This document shows, piece by piece, positions 1 to 7,780 of a stretch of 33,655 nt of DNA. The DNA comes from a virus. Under the pieces are notes generated by a model. That model searched no databases. It saw only the letters and a program-made list of their open reading frames with translations, and had not been told where the DNA came from. A program made the position numbers and the translations under genes. The stretch is taken from IMG/VR virus record IMGVR_UViG_3300037493_002968, positions 1-33,655 of that record; one strand, given 5' to 3'. How positions within the stretch are numbered: the first letter of the stretch is position 1; every line of letters starts with the position of its first letter.

Positions 1-208
1 TTGTTCTGTGAACTCGTTTTTAATTCCGAGTTTCTTGCTAACATTCGAAAAGAACGAATTTAGCTTTGCTTCGATGTGGTTCATAATTGATTTATCTGAT
101 TGGTTTATTGGTTTTTCTTGAATTCTTGCAGCTGCTTTTACACCGGTAACTATTTCCTGAATAAATCCTAACTCCATAGCTTGATCGGCTGTGAATGAAG
201 TTTCTTCT
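1..208. repeat. Left copy of the terminal repeat (circle closure)
   Basis: These 208 bases recur at 33448-33655 in the same orientation. I compared them base by base and found one difference (G at 128, T at 33575). Both copies lie inside the protease gene, and the reading frame runs on correctly if 33447 is joined to 1. The simplest reading is an overlap left at the ends of a circular assembly, not a physical terminal repeat. Confidence 0.95.
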
Positions 209-633
209 TTCATATAGTTTAGCAATGTTTCAGTTTCTTGCCCTGTTTTTTTAGAATAAAAACTTGCAAGTCTATTTTCAATTAGTCTTAATTCACTTGC
301 CATTCTTTCCATTTCATCAGCATCGCCCCCAGCCATTGACCACGGGTTATGAATAAAGAATGTTGAATTTTCCGTCATTGTCCGAGTGTCACCAGCTAAT
401 GAAATAACTGTAGCAATCGAAGCACATAAGCCCTCAATGCGAGTTTCTACATTAACACCAAGCGAACGGATAAAATCGTGAATTGCAAAACCTTCGTTAA
501 CCTCTCCACCTGGCGAATGGATGTGAACTATAAGGTTATCTTCTTTTGTTATACCATCGGTAGCCTTAGCAACGTCATTAAGACGAACCTCATAACCAAT
601 GTCACCAAAAATGTATAAGTGCTTATCTGCCAT
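1..633 (-). CDS. Prohead protease, ClpP-like (S14) domain; N-terminal part, continues across the circle junction
   Basis: Predicted maturation protease of the procapsid. I translated it from the ATG at 631-633. Residues 1-160 follow the phage ClpP-like fold: HSPGG at 39-43, the nucleophile Ser72 in LCASIA, and His95 in FIHNPW. The third triad position, normally Asp in a GLxDE motif, reads GFIQE (Gln159), so the acid may be supplied elsewhere. Joined through the junction to 33447-33019, the full protein is 353 residues, with the C-terminal 190 or so acting as a likely scaffold. It is the first gene of the capsid block, directly before the major capsid gene. The gene starts 65 bp from the divergent gene at 699. 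The window edge cuts it, so this piece has no stop. Confidence 0.9.
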   Translation of the reverse strand, partial: MADKHLYIFGDIGYEVRLNDVAKATDGITKEDNLIVHIHSPGGEVNEGFAIHDFIRSLGVNVETRIEGLCASIATVISLAGDTRTMTENSTFFIHNPWSMAGGDADEMERMASELRLIENRLASFYSKKTGQETETLLNYMKEETSFTADQAMELGFIQEIVTGVKAAARIQEKPINQSDKSIMNHIEAKLNSFFSNVSKKLGIKNEFTEQ

Positions 634-698
634 AGGACAAAATTAAATGAACCTATTGTTGTAATGACTACTTTTGTTCGCAGCAAAACGAAACAACT
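634..698 (+). promoter_or_regulatory. Divergent intergenic region with a Bacteroidota-type -7 box for the plus-strand gene
   Basis: This is the only divergent gap in the genome. On the plus strand TACTTTTG (669-676) fits the TAnnTTTG -7 consensus of Bacteroidota sigma-A, 22 nt before the ATG at 699. I see no convincing TTTG -33 box at the usual 19-21 nt spacing. On the minus strand TAATTTTG (638-645) also fits but lies only 4 nt from the protease ATG, too close for a normal leader. The call rests on one half-site. Confidence 0.35.
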
Positions 699-1217
699 AT
701 GAAAGCACTTGTTATGGGATTGGGCGAATCCGCTAAAAGATTGGATGGTTACGATTATTACATTGGCGTTAATGACTGCCGATATAAATGCGATGCTATA
801 ATCTGTGTAGATCCACCTGAAGTATTTAAGGACGGTAGATTAAAATATATGATTTCCGATAATACACCAATGTTTACCCAAGTGCAATCTTGGGCAATGG
901 TTCGGGAAAATGTAAAATCGATTAAGTTAACCAACTCACGAAGCGACTTAACAAACATCCATTTAAAACAAGATTATCCGCATTCAATTACTTCGCCCTT
1001 TGTTGCGGTTGTTCACGCTTACTTTATGGGAGCAACAGAAATTGGTATTAATGGTGTTGACTTGTATAATCATAAGTCGCTCGGATCAATCGCAAAGATT
1101 AACAAGGTCGTTAATGATTTTATGTCTTTACGTGATGAGTTAAAGACTAAAGGTGTTCGAATGTATTTAGCAACCGATATGTTTGGAGCATTATCGGGAA
1201 AACTTGAAAAAGGTTAA
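699..1217 (+). CDS. DUF115-like (Maf/sialyltransferase-like) Rossmann protein; lone plus-strand gene
   Basis: A 172-residue protein. It starts with a hydrophobic strand and Gly-rich turn (ALVMGLGES), then YYIGVNDC and DAIICVDPP, and later has the pattern GATEIGINGVDL, where a sugar-nucleotide-binding fold of the DUF115/motility-accessory/CstI-like type usually shows GaxxIyLiGvDl. I infer a sugar-transfer or sugar-recognition role. It is shorter than typical DUF115 proteins and I cannot identify catalytic residues. It is the only gene on the plus strand and converges with the glycosyltransferase operon, ending 10 bp from it, which suggests separate acquisition (moron-like) but a shared glycan theme. 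The start ATG follows the leader AAACAACT. Confidence 0.5.
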   Translation: MKALVMGLGESAKRLDGYDYYIGVNDCRYKCDAIICVDPPEVFKDGRLKYMISDNTPMFTQVQSWAMVRENVKSIKLTNSRSDLTNIHLKQDYPHSITSPFVAVVHAYFMGATEIGINGVDLYNHKSLGSIAKINKVVNDFMSLRDELKTKGVRMYLATDMFGALSGKLEKG

Positions 1218-1227
1218 TTCAGATTGA

Positions 1228-2001
1228 CTACCTAAAATTAGGTAAACAGATATTCAACTCATCAACACGGATTAAATCAGTTTGACCGTGGACAGTTTGA
1301 CAAGTCGTTTCGTTATTCCAGTTGTGATAAGCTGTAACGATTGAATCGACTTTTTCTTTATAGTTACGCAATGCACTTGAATTAATCAGCTTCATTCGTA
1401 TATCATCCCGAACGTAGGAATAATGGTGCATCTGAATTACTGATCTTGGAAATACCATAACCTTATTACTTGGTAACTTTCGTGTAGGATCGCAAAGCAC
1501 CGGATAATGTACAAACTCCTTAAATTTTCTTGTATCGGTTTTATCGGTCTTGTAAAATAATGGAACGTGGTATTCTTCAGGTTCCTTATACACCCAATCT
1601 TTATTACCAAAATACGTTTGCATCTGACAAGTTGAAGCATCGCAGTTGGACCGTTCAAAGTCAGACAAAGCCCGTTTGAATTCTGTTAGATTATACAACT
1701 CATCGCAATCCATTGTCATAAATAAATCACATCCGTTCTTTCGTGCTATCTCCAGCCCGATGTTACGCTTTGCAATTTCGTTGTAATGTGGAGTTTGGTA
1801 TGCTTCGGGAATGTACTCAACGATAAAGTGAAAGCCCAATCGATTTAATAAAGAATGAGTGTCTTGTTCAATCAAGTTCCCATAGTTACTGACCGTTTGA
1901 TAAACACCAATTAATATGTCTGTAACTGGTCGAATATTGTTTACCGATGCTTCAAGGTTTTCAACACCATCAAAGATGTTATAGGCTACAGCTAATTTCA
2001 T
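1228..2001 (-). CDS. Glycosyltransferase, GT2-like (GT-A fold)
   Basis: A 257-residue predicted sugar transferase, probably cytoplasmic (no signal peptide or membrane segment). A GT-A-like start (LAVAYNIFDGVENLEASV) is followed by NEIAKRNIGLEIARKNGCD and the metal-binding DxD-type motif MDCDE at 97-101, the layout of GT2 enzymes acting on nucleotide sugars. Two nearby His (MHHYSYVRDD) recall GT2 families annotated in phages. Its ATG overlaps the stop of the oxygenase gene as ATGA, so the two are translationally coupled. It is the last gene of the accessory cassette. Acceptor and donor cannot be told from sequence. Confidence 0.75.
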   Translation of the reverse strand: MKLAVAYNIFDGVENLEASVNNIRPVTDILIGVYQTVSNYGNLIEQDTHSLLNRLGFHFIVEYIPEAYQTPHYNEIAKRNIGLEIARKNGCDLFMTMDCDELYNLTEFKRALSDFERSNCDASTCQMQTYFGNKDWVYKEPEEYHVPLFYKTDKTDTRKFKEFVHYPVLCDPTRKLPSNKVMVFPRSVIQMHHYSYVRDDIRMKLINSSALRNYKEKVDSIVTAYHNWNNETTCQTVHGQTDLIRVDELNICLPNFR

Positions 2002-2678
2002 CGGAATATGGTATCATTGGCTTTCCAATCAAATTCGGGAGCGGTGTAATAATAAAGTGCAATTGATTTTCTGCTTTTGTCTTTTGGACAAGTTAACGGT
2101 TCGGGATGACCGTGCCAAGACTTATTGGTAGTGCTAAAAATTACAATATTACCTAACTCAGGAACTACACAAACCTTTTCATTTAGGACCGTATCGTATA
2201 ACTTAATTCCACCGCCCCATTCAGGTTGCCAATCTTCGTTAAGGTAAATCAATACGTTAACCCTACGATCAGCACCCCACAAACCGTGCTTATTAAAATC
2301 TACGTGAATGCCTAACTTACCACCGGTCTTTATTTCGTGATAGCCACCACCAATTAAGTAAGGATCAGACATAAGATTTTCAATGCCTGTTAAAGCTGAC
2401 AACCATTTTAAGAACGGTTCAGAATTGCAGAATCTTACTAAAGTCTTTGCACTATCAGAAAGTTTTGATTCGCCAAAAGTAACGTGCTTCTTTTCGTGAT
2501 GGTTGTTAAAGATCCTATCTGCATTAATAGCTAAATCGGGAAACTCATTATTAACCTGAGTAAGAAATTCACGACTAAAAATATCTTTGAACGTAGCGTG
2601 TGCAAATGGTTTAGCATTTAGATAAGCTGCTTGGTCAACGCTGGGAAAACTGAATATCGAATTGTCTGATAAGTTCAT
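1998..2678 (-). CDS. 2-oxoglutarate/Fe(II)-dependent oxygenase, prolyl 4-hydroxylase type
   Basis: A 226-residue hydroxylase candidate. The iron-binding triad is visible as His125-x-Asp127 (GIHVDFN) and His189 (SWHGHPEP), with Arg203 (SRKSIALYYY) placed to bind 2-oxoglutarate. The segment GYHEIKTGGKLGIHVDFNK is typical of the 2OG-FeII_Oxy_3 family, which includes protein prolyl hydroxylases and small-molecule hydroxylases. It is not like the TET/JBP DNA oxidases. It sits between two GT2-like genes and overlaps both, so the product probably creates or modifies the hydroxyl group, or the sugar, that the transferases handle. The target is unknown. The start ATG at 2676-2678 overlaps the previous gene by 44 nt. 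Confidence 0.88.
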   Translation of the reverse strand: MNLSDNSIFSFPSVDQAAYLNAKPFAHATFKDIFSREFLTQVNNEFPDLAINADRIFNNHHEKKHVTFGESKLSDSAKTLVRFCNSEPFLKWLSALTGIENLMSDPYLIGGGYHEIKTGGKLGIHVDFNKHGLWGADRRVNVLIYLNEDWQPEWGGGIKLYDTVLNEKVCVVPELGNIVIFSTTNKSWHGHPEPLTCPKDKSRKSIALYYYTAPEFDWKANDTIFR

Positions 2679-3312
2679 CGTATGTTGGTCTAAGTCCTTC
2701 TGTTAATTGGTGATGGTTAGTAATTAAATTATGTGATTTAGATTCAAGGTGGATGCAGTGAGCATCTGCAATTAAAGCGTGTTTAAAATTGTTAGCCTTA
2801 ATAACGTGAGCATAAAAGTTATCTTGAAACCAAAATGGTAGTTCATCCGGAAATAATGTATCTATTCCACATTCGTACATTAAGAATCGACTAAACATTA
2901 ATGCCCATCCACAAACTTGATAAGATGTTCGGTAACCGAATGTAATACCCTTATAAAATTCGTGAAGTGACAATGTAGGATCTTTTGGGCTGCAACTATC
3001 TAAGCCAGTATCAACTAATTTGTCTATGCAATTTTCACCAAGCAAAACATCGTTATTAAGAATTAAAAAGTAATCGTATGTGTAAGGATCTGCAAGTAAA
3101 AATCTTATCCCGTGCTTTAAATTTCGGTTGTAGTTAAATGCACCTTCCTGATAAATAGTTCTTGCTTTACTATATGGATGGTTGCTATGCGAATCAACAA
3201 CAACTGTACTAATTGCGTGGTGCTTAGACTTAATTGAATCAATTGCAGATTGAGTTATTTCAATTCGCTCCTGATCTACCGATGCAGCTAATATTACAAT
3301 TCCAATTTTCAC
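2635..3312 (-). CDS. Glycosyltransferase family 2-like
   Basis: A 225-residue GT-A protein. It begins with a beta strand (IGIVILAAS) and has TVVVDSHS at the first nucleotide-binding loop, FNYNRNLKHGIRFLL (the GT2 helix usually written as xNxGI) and LNNDV at 85-89 as the DxD-equivalent. This order is characteristic of GT2 rhamnosyl/glycosyl transferases. The start codon is GTG (3310-3312) in a GTGA overlap with the upstream stop; the strand-forming N-terminus begins exactly here, so no later Met is preferred. No membrane anchor is visible. Confidence 0.82.
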   Translation of the reverse strand: MKIGIVILAASVDQERIEITQSAIDSIKSKHHAISTVVVDSHSNHPYSKARTIYQEGAFNYNRNLKHGIRFLLADPYTYDYFLILNNDVLLGENCIDKLVDTGLDSCSPKDPTLSLHEFYKGITFGYRTSYQVCGWALMFSRFLMYECGIDTLFPDELPFWFQDNFYAHVIKANNFKHALIADAHCIHLESKSHNLITNHHQLTEGLRPTYDELIRQFDIQFSQR

Positions 3313-3671
3313 GCTTCTCTAAATGCTTTAACAATGTTTAAAATAGTTTGATCCGGCACGCTATCAACAAGCAAGGTTAAAAACTTTGGTTGATAGGTTT
3401 GAATTAAGATTTCATCTTGGTCAGAAAATATGTCTGAAAATATGCATAACAAACCGCTTACAAGCATTGAATCAGAATAAGTAATGAACTCACCACCCTG
3501 ATAAAGCACATACGCATTGTTACTACAGCGTTGAATCTTTTTGCCATACAGCATAGCCGATTCAAAATTAATTGCCTGAGCGCATACGAATTGAATTCTA
3601 TCGTCCCAATCTTTTAACTTACAAAGATCGTTGTAATATCTTTGGTCTATTGTCGTAATGTCTTGTACCAT
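3309..3671 (-). CDS. Unknown protein of the glycosyltransferase cassette
   Basis: A 120-residue protein I do not recognise. It has an acidic, aromatic N-terminus, two Cys in the middle (VCAQ, QRCSNN) and a hydrophobic stretch around residues 68-82 (SMLVSGLLCIFSDIF) that is too polar at its ends to be a clear membrane helix. Its gene overlaps both neighbouring transferase genes (25 nt and 4 nt), so it is made together with them. It could be a partner or acceptor-binding subunit, but that is a guess from position. Confidence 0.6.
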   Translation of the reverse strand: MVQDITTIDQRYYNDLCKLKDWDDRIQFVCAQAINFESAMLYGKKIQRCSNNAYVLYQGGEFITYSDSMLVSGLLCIFSDIFSDQDEILIQTYQPKFLTLLVDSVPDQTILNIVKAFREA

Positions 3672-4285
3672 TGCAAATCGTCTTTAATGTGTTTGCGTAA
3701 TTCTGCGTGGTTAGGATCGTTTACATATTTACCAAATGATCTGTTATGACCAACGCCACCACATAAGCCAATACCGTGTTTAATACCCACTGAATAAAAC
3801 TTATTTGGTTCTACAGTTTTGCCTTTAATAGATGACCATAAATGCATATCTAACCAAATCTCGGTATCAGCACACCATTCATAATTTTTTAAACCATCAG
3901 GTGTTAACAATGTACTCATTAAACTTGCCCGTCCTGAATGTGGGCTAAACCATTGCTTTTGAGCGAAGATGTGACAATACAAAGTAAAACCGATTCCAAA
4001 TATCTTAGGCTTACCATTTTGCTTCCAAGCGTTTACCATAAACTCGATGTACTTTGGATCGTACCAATCATCATCTTCCATTATCAGAATGCAAGTAGCA
4101 CCAGCTTCAATTGCTCGTTCACATCCTACACGAACACGGTAAGTTAAATCGGGTTTAATGTTAGTCGGTTCGTCAATGATTAGCCAAAGATCAGGCTGCA
4201 TCGTTTGTCTTGACATATAATACCTCAACCTATCTAACAACTGCTTTCGTGCCGGATCGTGATGTGGTGTAATAACTGCTATCAT
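3647..4285 (-). CDS. Glycosyltransferase, GT2-like with EDDDW motif
   Basis: A 212-residue predicted GT-A transferase. It opens with IAVITPHHDPAR, has a basic helix with YYMSRQTMQ and a strand LWLIIDEP, and carries MEDDDWYDP at 69-77, the DxD motif expected to hold the metal and nucleotide sugar. The C-terminal half has Cys-, His- and Gly-rich loops (GIGLCGGVGHNR). It lacks membrane segments. The gene overlaps its upstream neighbour as ATGA and the downstream unknown gene by 25 nt. It is clearly different in sequence from the other two transferases, so the three may add different sugars in sequence. Confidence 0.78.
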   Translation of the reverse strand: MIAVITPHHDPARKQLLDRLRYYMSRQTMQPDLWLIIDEPTNIKPDLTYRVRVGCERAIEAGATCILIMEDDDWYDPKYIEFMVNAWKQNGKPKIFGIGFTLYCHIFAQKQWFSPHSGRASLMSTLLTPDGLKNYEWCADTEIWLDMHLWSSIKGKTVEPNKFYSVGIKHGIGLCGGVGHNRSFGKYVNDPNHAELRKHIKDDLQWYKTLRQ

Positions 4286-4860
4286 ACCGCTTGTTGTTGT
4301 TGTTGTTCAATGAATGCGTTACGTTTAGCAACCGCATAGTTATAACAAGCCTCAACATCTATGGTTGGACATTTTTCATATTTTATTTCACCAGCCCAAA
4401 TAGCGAATGGTTCATCGTTTTGATTTAGCAATAAAATGCCAGGTACATCTTTAACAATATCCCATTGAATAAACGCATCCTTTTCAAGTTGATGCATCTG
4501 AGCAAAATAGTTCTTTCCGGATATTCTCGTTTTGGGAATGATCGTGTTAAACACATCAGACATTTCAACCTTGCCACTTGACGATGTTACTCCAAATACT
4601 TCAATGTTTTCAATTACTTGACGGGTAATCAAAGTTATTAACGCTTCGATGTTGAATACAAATACATTTTCGGAAACATTGACAACCATTGCAGATGTAT
4701 CAATAAATTCATTATGCAAATCAATAATGTATCTATTGGATTTAGCGTTATCAACTTGGACCAACTTAATGCCAGGGTAGTTAAAGAATGCTTGATTTAA
4801 TAATGGCTTTCCAGTAATGTTATTTGTGGAAACAACTAAGATCGGGTTATTGCTTATCAT
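4282..4860 (-). CDS. Unknown protein, Gln-rich C-terminus
   Basis: A 192-residue protein of unknown function and the first gene of the cassette by transcription order. The N-terminal half is a beta/alpha alternation (PILVVSTNN, IKLVQVDN, RYIIDLHNE, AMVVNV, VFVFN), and a second domain contains GILLLNQNDEPFAIWAGEI. It ends in five consecutive Gln encoded by a (GTT)n-type triplet run at 4289-4306, prone to length change. Both ends overlap neighbours as ATGA or near it. It may be a structural or accessory tail protein instead of an enzyme, because it follows the tape measure block. Confidence 0.55.
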   Translation of the reverse strand: MISNNPILVVSTNNITGKPLLNQAFFNYPGIKLVQVDNAKSNRYIIDLHNEFIDTSAMVVNVSENVFVFNIEALITLITRQVIENIEVFGVTSSSGKVEMSDVFNTIIPKTRISGKNYFAQMHQLEKDAFIQWDIVKDVPGILLLNQNDEPFAIWAGEIKYEKCPTIDVEACYNYAVAKRNAFIEQQQQQAV

Positions 4861-5090
4861 AATGTAAAGAATTTTTTTGCTCGGTAAACTGTAGACAAAT
4901 CTACTCTAAATCTCACTGCTACAATTTTAGCAGCTTCTAATTTTCTCTTTCGGTTAACTGATATTTCTTTTTGAAAGTCGTAATAAATATCCCGATACAT
5001 CAAAATCTTATAGTTAATTAAACCGTGCTTATACAATTCGGTTAATTCGCCTGACTTGCTTAAGTCGTAAATCAGTTCTTGTCTTGTCAT
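4857..5090 (-). CDS. Small HTH-like protein following the tape measure
   Basis: A 77-residue basic protein. Residues 48-75 (RKLEAAKIVAVRFRVDLSTVYRAKKFF) look like a helix-turn-helix of the resolvase/Mor/terS-like type, where a recognition helix starts at STVYRAKK. The start ATG overlaps the tape-measure stop as ATGA. A DNA-binding role, or a role in controlling the accessory cassette just downstream, is inferred only from this pattern. Nothing else is recognisable. Confidence 0.6.
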   Translation of the reverse strand: MTRQELIYDLSKSGELTELYKHGLINYKILMYRDIYYDFQKEISVNRKRKLEAAKIVAVRFRVDLSTVYRAKKFFTL

Positions 5091-7615
5091 ACGGTCGAAG
5101 CTACCCTAACATCACTGTAATCGTTTTGCCCTTTGTTGATGTCCACAACTTTAACTATTGGTGTAGGCATCGACCTAAGTGCATCAATCAACGCATTGTT
5201 ATTGTCATTCGATGCAGATACAGACGGTTGGAAATCGATAACACCATCACGGAATCTTGGTGCGCCTATGTATTGTTCCAAGAAGCCAGGGTAAGCACTT
5301 TGGATCGCTTTAGTTCCCCACGCTGGAATAACCGATTCGCCTTTTGATAAGTATGCCGGAATAGAATCGGATGTTTCGGTCCCTTCACCTTGCAGCCCAA
5401 TTACACCACGGGCGAACTTTGGTGGTGGTTTGTTGATCGCAGCCTTAGCAACTGAAAACGCTGCATTAATACCGGCAGTTAATAAAGCACCCGTAGCAAT
5501 ACCAGCAAATCCTTTTGTTGCAATTTCTTTAGCAACTACCTGAGCAATGGAAGCATTAACAGTTTTCTGCAAAGTATCAAGCAACAAGGTAATTACACCA
5601 CGACCAAACTTTTGTAAATCTAATCCTGTTTCGGTAAGTGATTGTTCAAAGATATTTGCAACTGATTGACCAAATTGTAATGCTGCTGATGCTTGTTTTT
5701 CGTAGGTAGCAGTTTGTACATCGACTTGGGCTTGTTGTAATGCTAAGAACTTTTCAAAACTAATATCTCCGTTTTCTTCAACGAAAGTAAAATAATCAGC
5801 AACAATCTGTTGACGTTCTAAACCTGATGTTGTTTCAAGTTGAACTAATGCTAAAGCTGTTTCCTGACTTTTGATTAATATACCTTCACTTTCTAATGCT
5901 GCAATATCAATGTTATTCTGAGCCGCTGTAAGTCGTAACAATGTTCTTGCATCAAGTTGCTCCTGTGTTACTGTAGTTAATTTTGAAAGTTCGGCTGTTG
6001 CTGCTTCAACATTCTTTTTACGTTGTTCAGCATCTTTTTCTTCCGCCTTTTTCTTAGCCTCAAATGCTTGGGTTTCTTCAGTAATTTCAAGATCCCGAAT
6101 CTTTTTAGCAAAGTCTTGACGTTTCTTAAATGCGTCTTCTTCTTCTTTTGCTCGTTCTTCCCGAATCTTCTTAGCTTCATCGGCTGATTTACGTGCTGAT
6201 TCAATTGTTATTGCTTCAACTTCAACCGTCCTATTTGCTACTTCATCTGTTAATCTTTGGATTTCCGCTTTAGCACCAGCAAAAGCCGTGGTACTTACTT
6301 TTTGAATTAGCCCTAATTGAGATTCGATAAACTTGATTTGTCTTAACGCTTGATCTCTAAAGAACTTTTCTTCTTGGATCTGTAAAGCAGAAGTATCTTT
6401 TCCGGCTGCTTCAAGTAATCGCTTACGTTGATCGAAGTTCTGTTTAGCTAAATCTAATCTTCGCTTTTCTGTATTGATTAACTTTTGAACTTCGGTTTCT
6501 TGATTCTTTAACGCTTTGGTTTCATCGTCCGTAACACCAATAAAATCTAAGAAAGCATCAGTCGCTTTACTTACAAATTCTCCGACCGCTGCAAGTCCTG
6601 GTATAAATCTTAAAACGGCTTCTTTGACCTTATCGAAATTGGTAATAAGCAAACCGATTCCAAGTACCAACAAACCGATTCCCGTTGTGGCAAGTGCTAA
6701 CCTAAACAACTTTAATGCACCCGTTGAAGTTCCGACAACAAATGTATAAGCTGCCGTTGATGCAGTTAGTAGATTTGTTTTAGCAAGTGTTAAGGTGTCG
6801 ATAATTGCACCTTTTTCTTTGATGATGTTGGCAAGGTTCAAAGCGACATTAACACCCTGTGCTGCCGTTGCTAATTTCTCCTGTGCTTTTTCGTTACCTT
6901 CAAATTGAGCCGATAACGCTTGAAATCCTGATCCAAGTAAACCAGCTGTAATTAATGCATCTTCAAAGGTTCGCTTAACCGGATTCTTTGGTTCACGATT
7001 ACCGAATTCATCGACCTTGCCTGTAGCTTGGTCAATCGAAAGTCTAAGGTTTGCAGCCTCATCTGATGCATCCTTAAAACGCTGAGATCCTATATCAGTA
7101 TTTTGAATAATTGAATCAAGTTCTTTTAACCTATCACGAAGTCCGGTAATTGAATTTGCAGCACGACCGACCGCCCCTTCGTAATCTCCTACATTTCTTC
7201 TAAAATCCCCTACACTACCCTCGGTCGATTTAAGAGTATTCGAAATATTCTGAATCGACTTTTCAAGAACTTGACCAGCTACAGTGTTGGTCCGTTCTTC
7301 TTTGGACAATGCGTTATACTGAGCCGTTAAAGCGGATAAGGTAGCTTTGAGTTGATTGTTACTACCTTCGGCTGCTTTGTTAGCTTGGGATTGCTTAAGT
7401 AGAACTTGCTCGTTAGACCTAACTTCCTGACTAAGCCGTTTAATTTCAACAGCATTCTGTACAAATTCTTCAGATAGGTCTTTACCCGATGTCTTTAATT
7501 CCTTTTGCTGCTTTTGTAGGTCAGCTAAAGACTTACGCAATTCGACAGCGTTCTTGGTCGCTTGTTCAGAATCGAACTGGATGTCTAAAATTATAACTTC
7601 AGTTTCTTCAGCCAT
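5087..7615 (-). CDS. Tail tape measure protein
   Basis: The longest gene (842 residues), encoding the protein that sets tail length and is ejected with the DNA. The N-terminal 200 residues are coiled coil rich in Lys, Glu and Gln (AVELRKSLADLQKQQKELK). A hydrophobic segment at about 307-325 (LALATTGIGLLVLGIGLLI) is a likely membrane-inserting helix, followed by a long charged coiled coil (about 375-560) and a second hydrophobic Ala/Gly segment near 725-750. The C-terminus has ARGVIGLQGEGTETSDSIPA and LSKGESVIP, a motif seen at the ends of many tape measures. At about 0.15 nm per residue it would give a tail near 125 nm (inference). It lies downstream of the chaperone but separated from it by four larger genes. 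Confidence 0.93.
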   Translation of the reverse strand: MAEETEVIILDIQFDSEQATKNAVELRKSLADLQKQQKELKTSGKDLSEEFVQNAVEIKRLSQEVRSNEQVLLKQSQANKAAEGSNNQLKATLSALTAQYNALSKEERTNTVAGQVLEKSIQNISNTLKSTEGSVGDFRRNVGDYEGAVGRAANSITGLRDRLKELDSIIQNTDIGSQRFKDASDEAANLRLSIDQATGKVDEFGNREPKNPVKRTFEDALITAGLLGSGFQALSAQFEGNEKAQEKLATAAQGVNVALNLANIIKEKGAIIDTLTLAKTNLLTASTAAYTFVVGTSTGALKLFRLALATTGIGLLVLGIGLLITNFDKVKEAVLRFIPGLAAVGEFVSKATDAFLDFIGVTDDETKALKNQETEVQKLINTEKRRLDLAKQNFDQRKRLLEAAGKDTSALQIQEEKFFRDQALRQIKFIESQLGLIQKVSTTAFAGAKAEIQRLTDEVANRTVEVEAITIESARKSADEAKKIREERAKEEEDAFKKRQDFAKKIRDLEITEETQAFEAKKKAEEKDAEQRKKNVEAATAELSKLTTVTQEQLDARTLLRLTAAQNNIDIAALESEGILIKSQETALALVQLETTSGLERQQIVADYFTFVEENGDISFEKFLALQQAQVDVQTATYEKQASAALQFGQSVANIFEQSLTETGLDLQKFGRGVITLLLDTLQKTVNASIAQVVAKEIATKGFAGIATGALLTAGINAAFSVAKAAINKPPPKFARGVIGLQGEGTETSDSIPAYLSKGESVIPAWGTKAIQSAYPGFLEQYIGAPRFRDGVIDFQPSVSASNDNNNALIDALRSMPTPIVKVVDINKGQNDYSDVRVASTV

Positions 7616-7621
7616 TATTTC

Positions 7622-7780
7622 TTAGTTGCAAAAAAAGTACATATCAACTTTTTCATAGCCTCGTTGGTAACAAAGTAAATCAAACCTCATAAAATCAGTT
7701 TGGTTCTTTAACATAATAAGTCTTGCCTTGAATTTAAAAGCAGTCATATTATCCAAACTGATATAATTCGGGCGTGTCAT
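7622..7780 (-). CDS. Micro-gene, 52 residues, between tail protein and tape measure
   Basis: I found this short gene by reading the gap. It starts MTRPNYISLDNMTAFKFKAR and ends YMYFFCN-like (VDMYFFCN). The ATG at 7778-7780 overlaps the upstream stop as ATGA, and the stop lies 6 bp before the tape-measure ATG, so the gap is exactly filled. The protein is basic with several aromatic residues and no membrane segment. Function unknown. Position directly before the tape measure suggests a small tail or assembly factor. Confidence 0.65.
   Translation of the reverse strand: MTRPNYISLDNMTAFKFKARLIMLKNQTDFMRFDLLCYQRGYEKVDMYFFCN

Noticed and set aside
1-208. True direct terminal repeats as in T7-type phages
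   Set aside because: The repeat lies inside one gene that reads through the join, and the gene set is of the terminase-siphovirus type. An assembly overlap is simpler.
1229-1244. Bidirectional terminator between the convergent genes
   Set aside because: The 7-bp palindrome TACCTAA/TTAGGTA is weak, lies over the end of the transferase gene and has no T tract.
1998-2678. A DNA-base hypermodification enzyme (TET/JBP-like)
   Set aside because: The motif spacing and the GYHEIKTGGKLGIHVDFN pattern are of the prolyl-hydroxylase type, and no thymidylate synthase-like or base-kinase genes are present.
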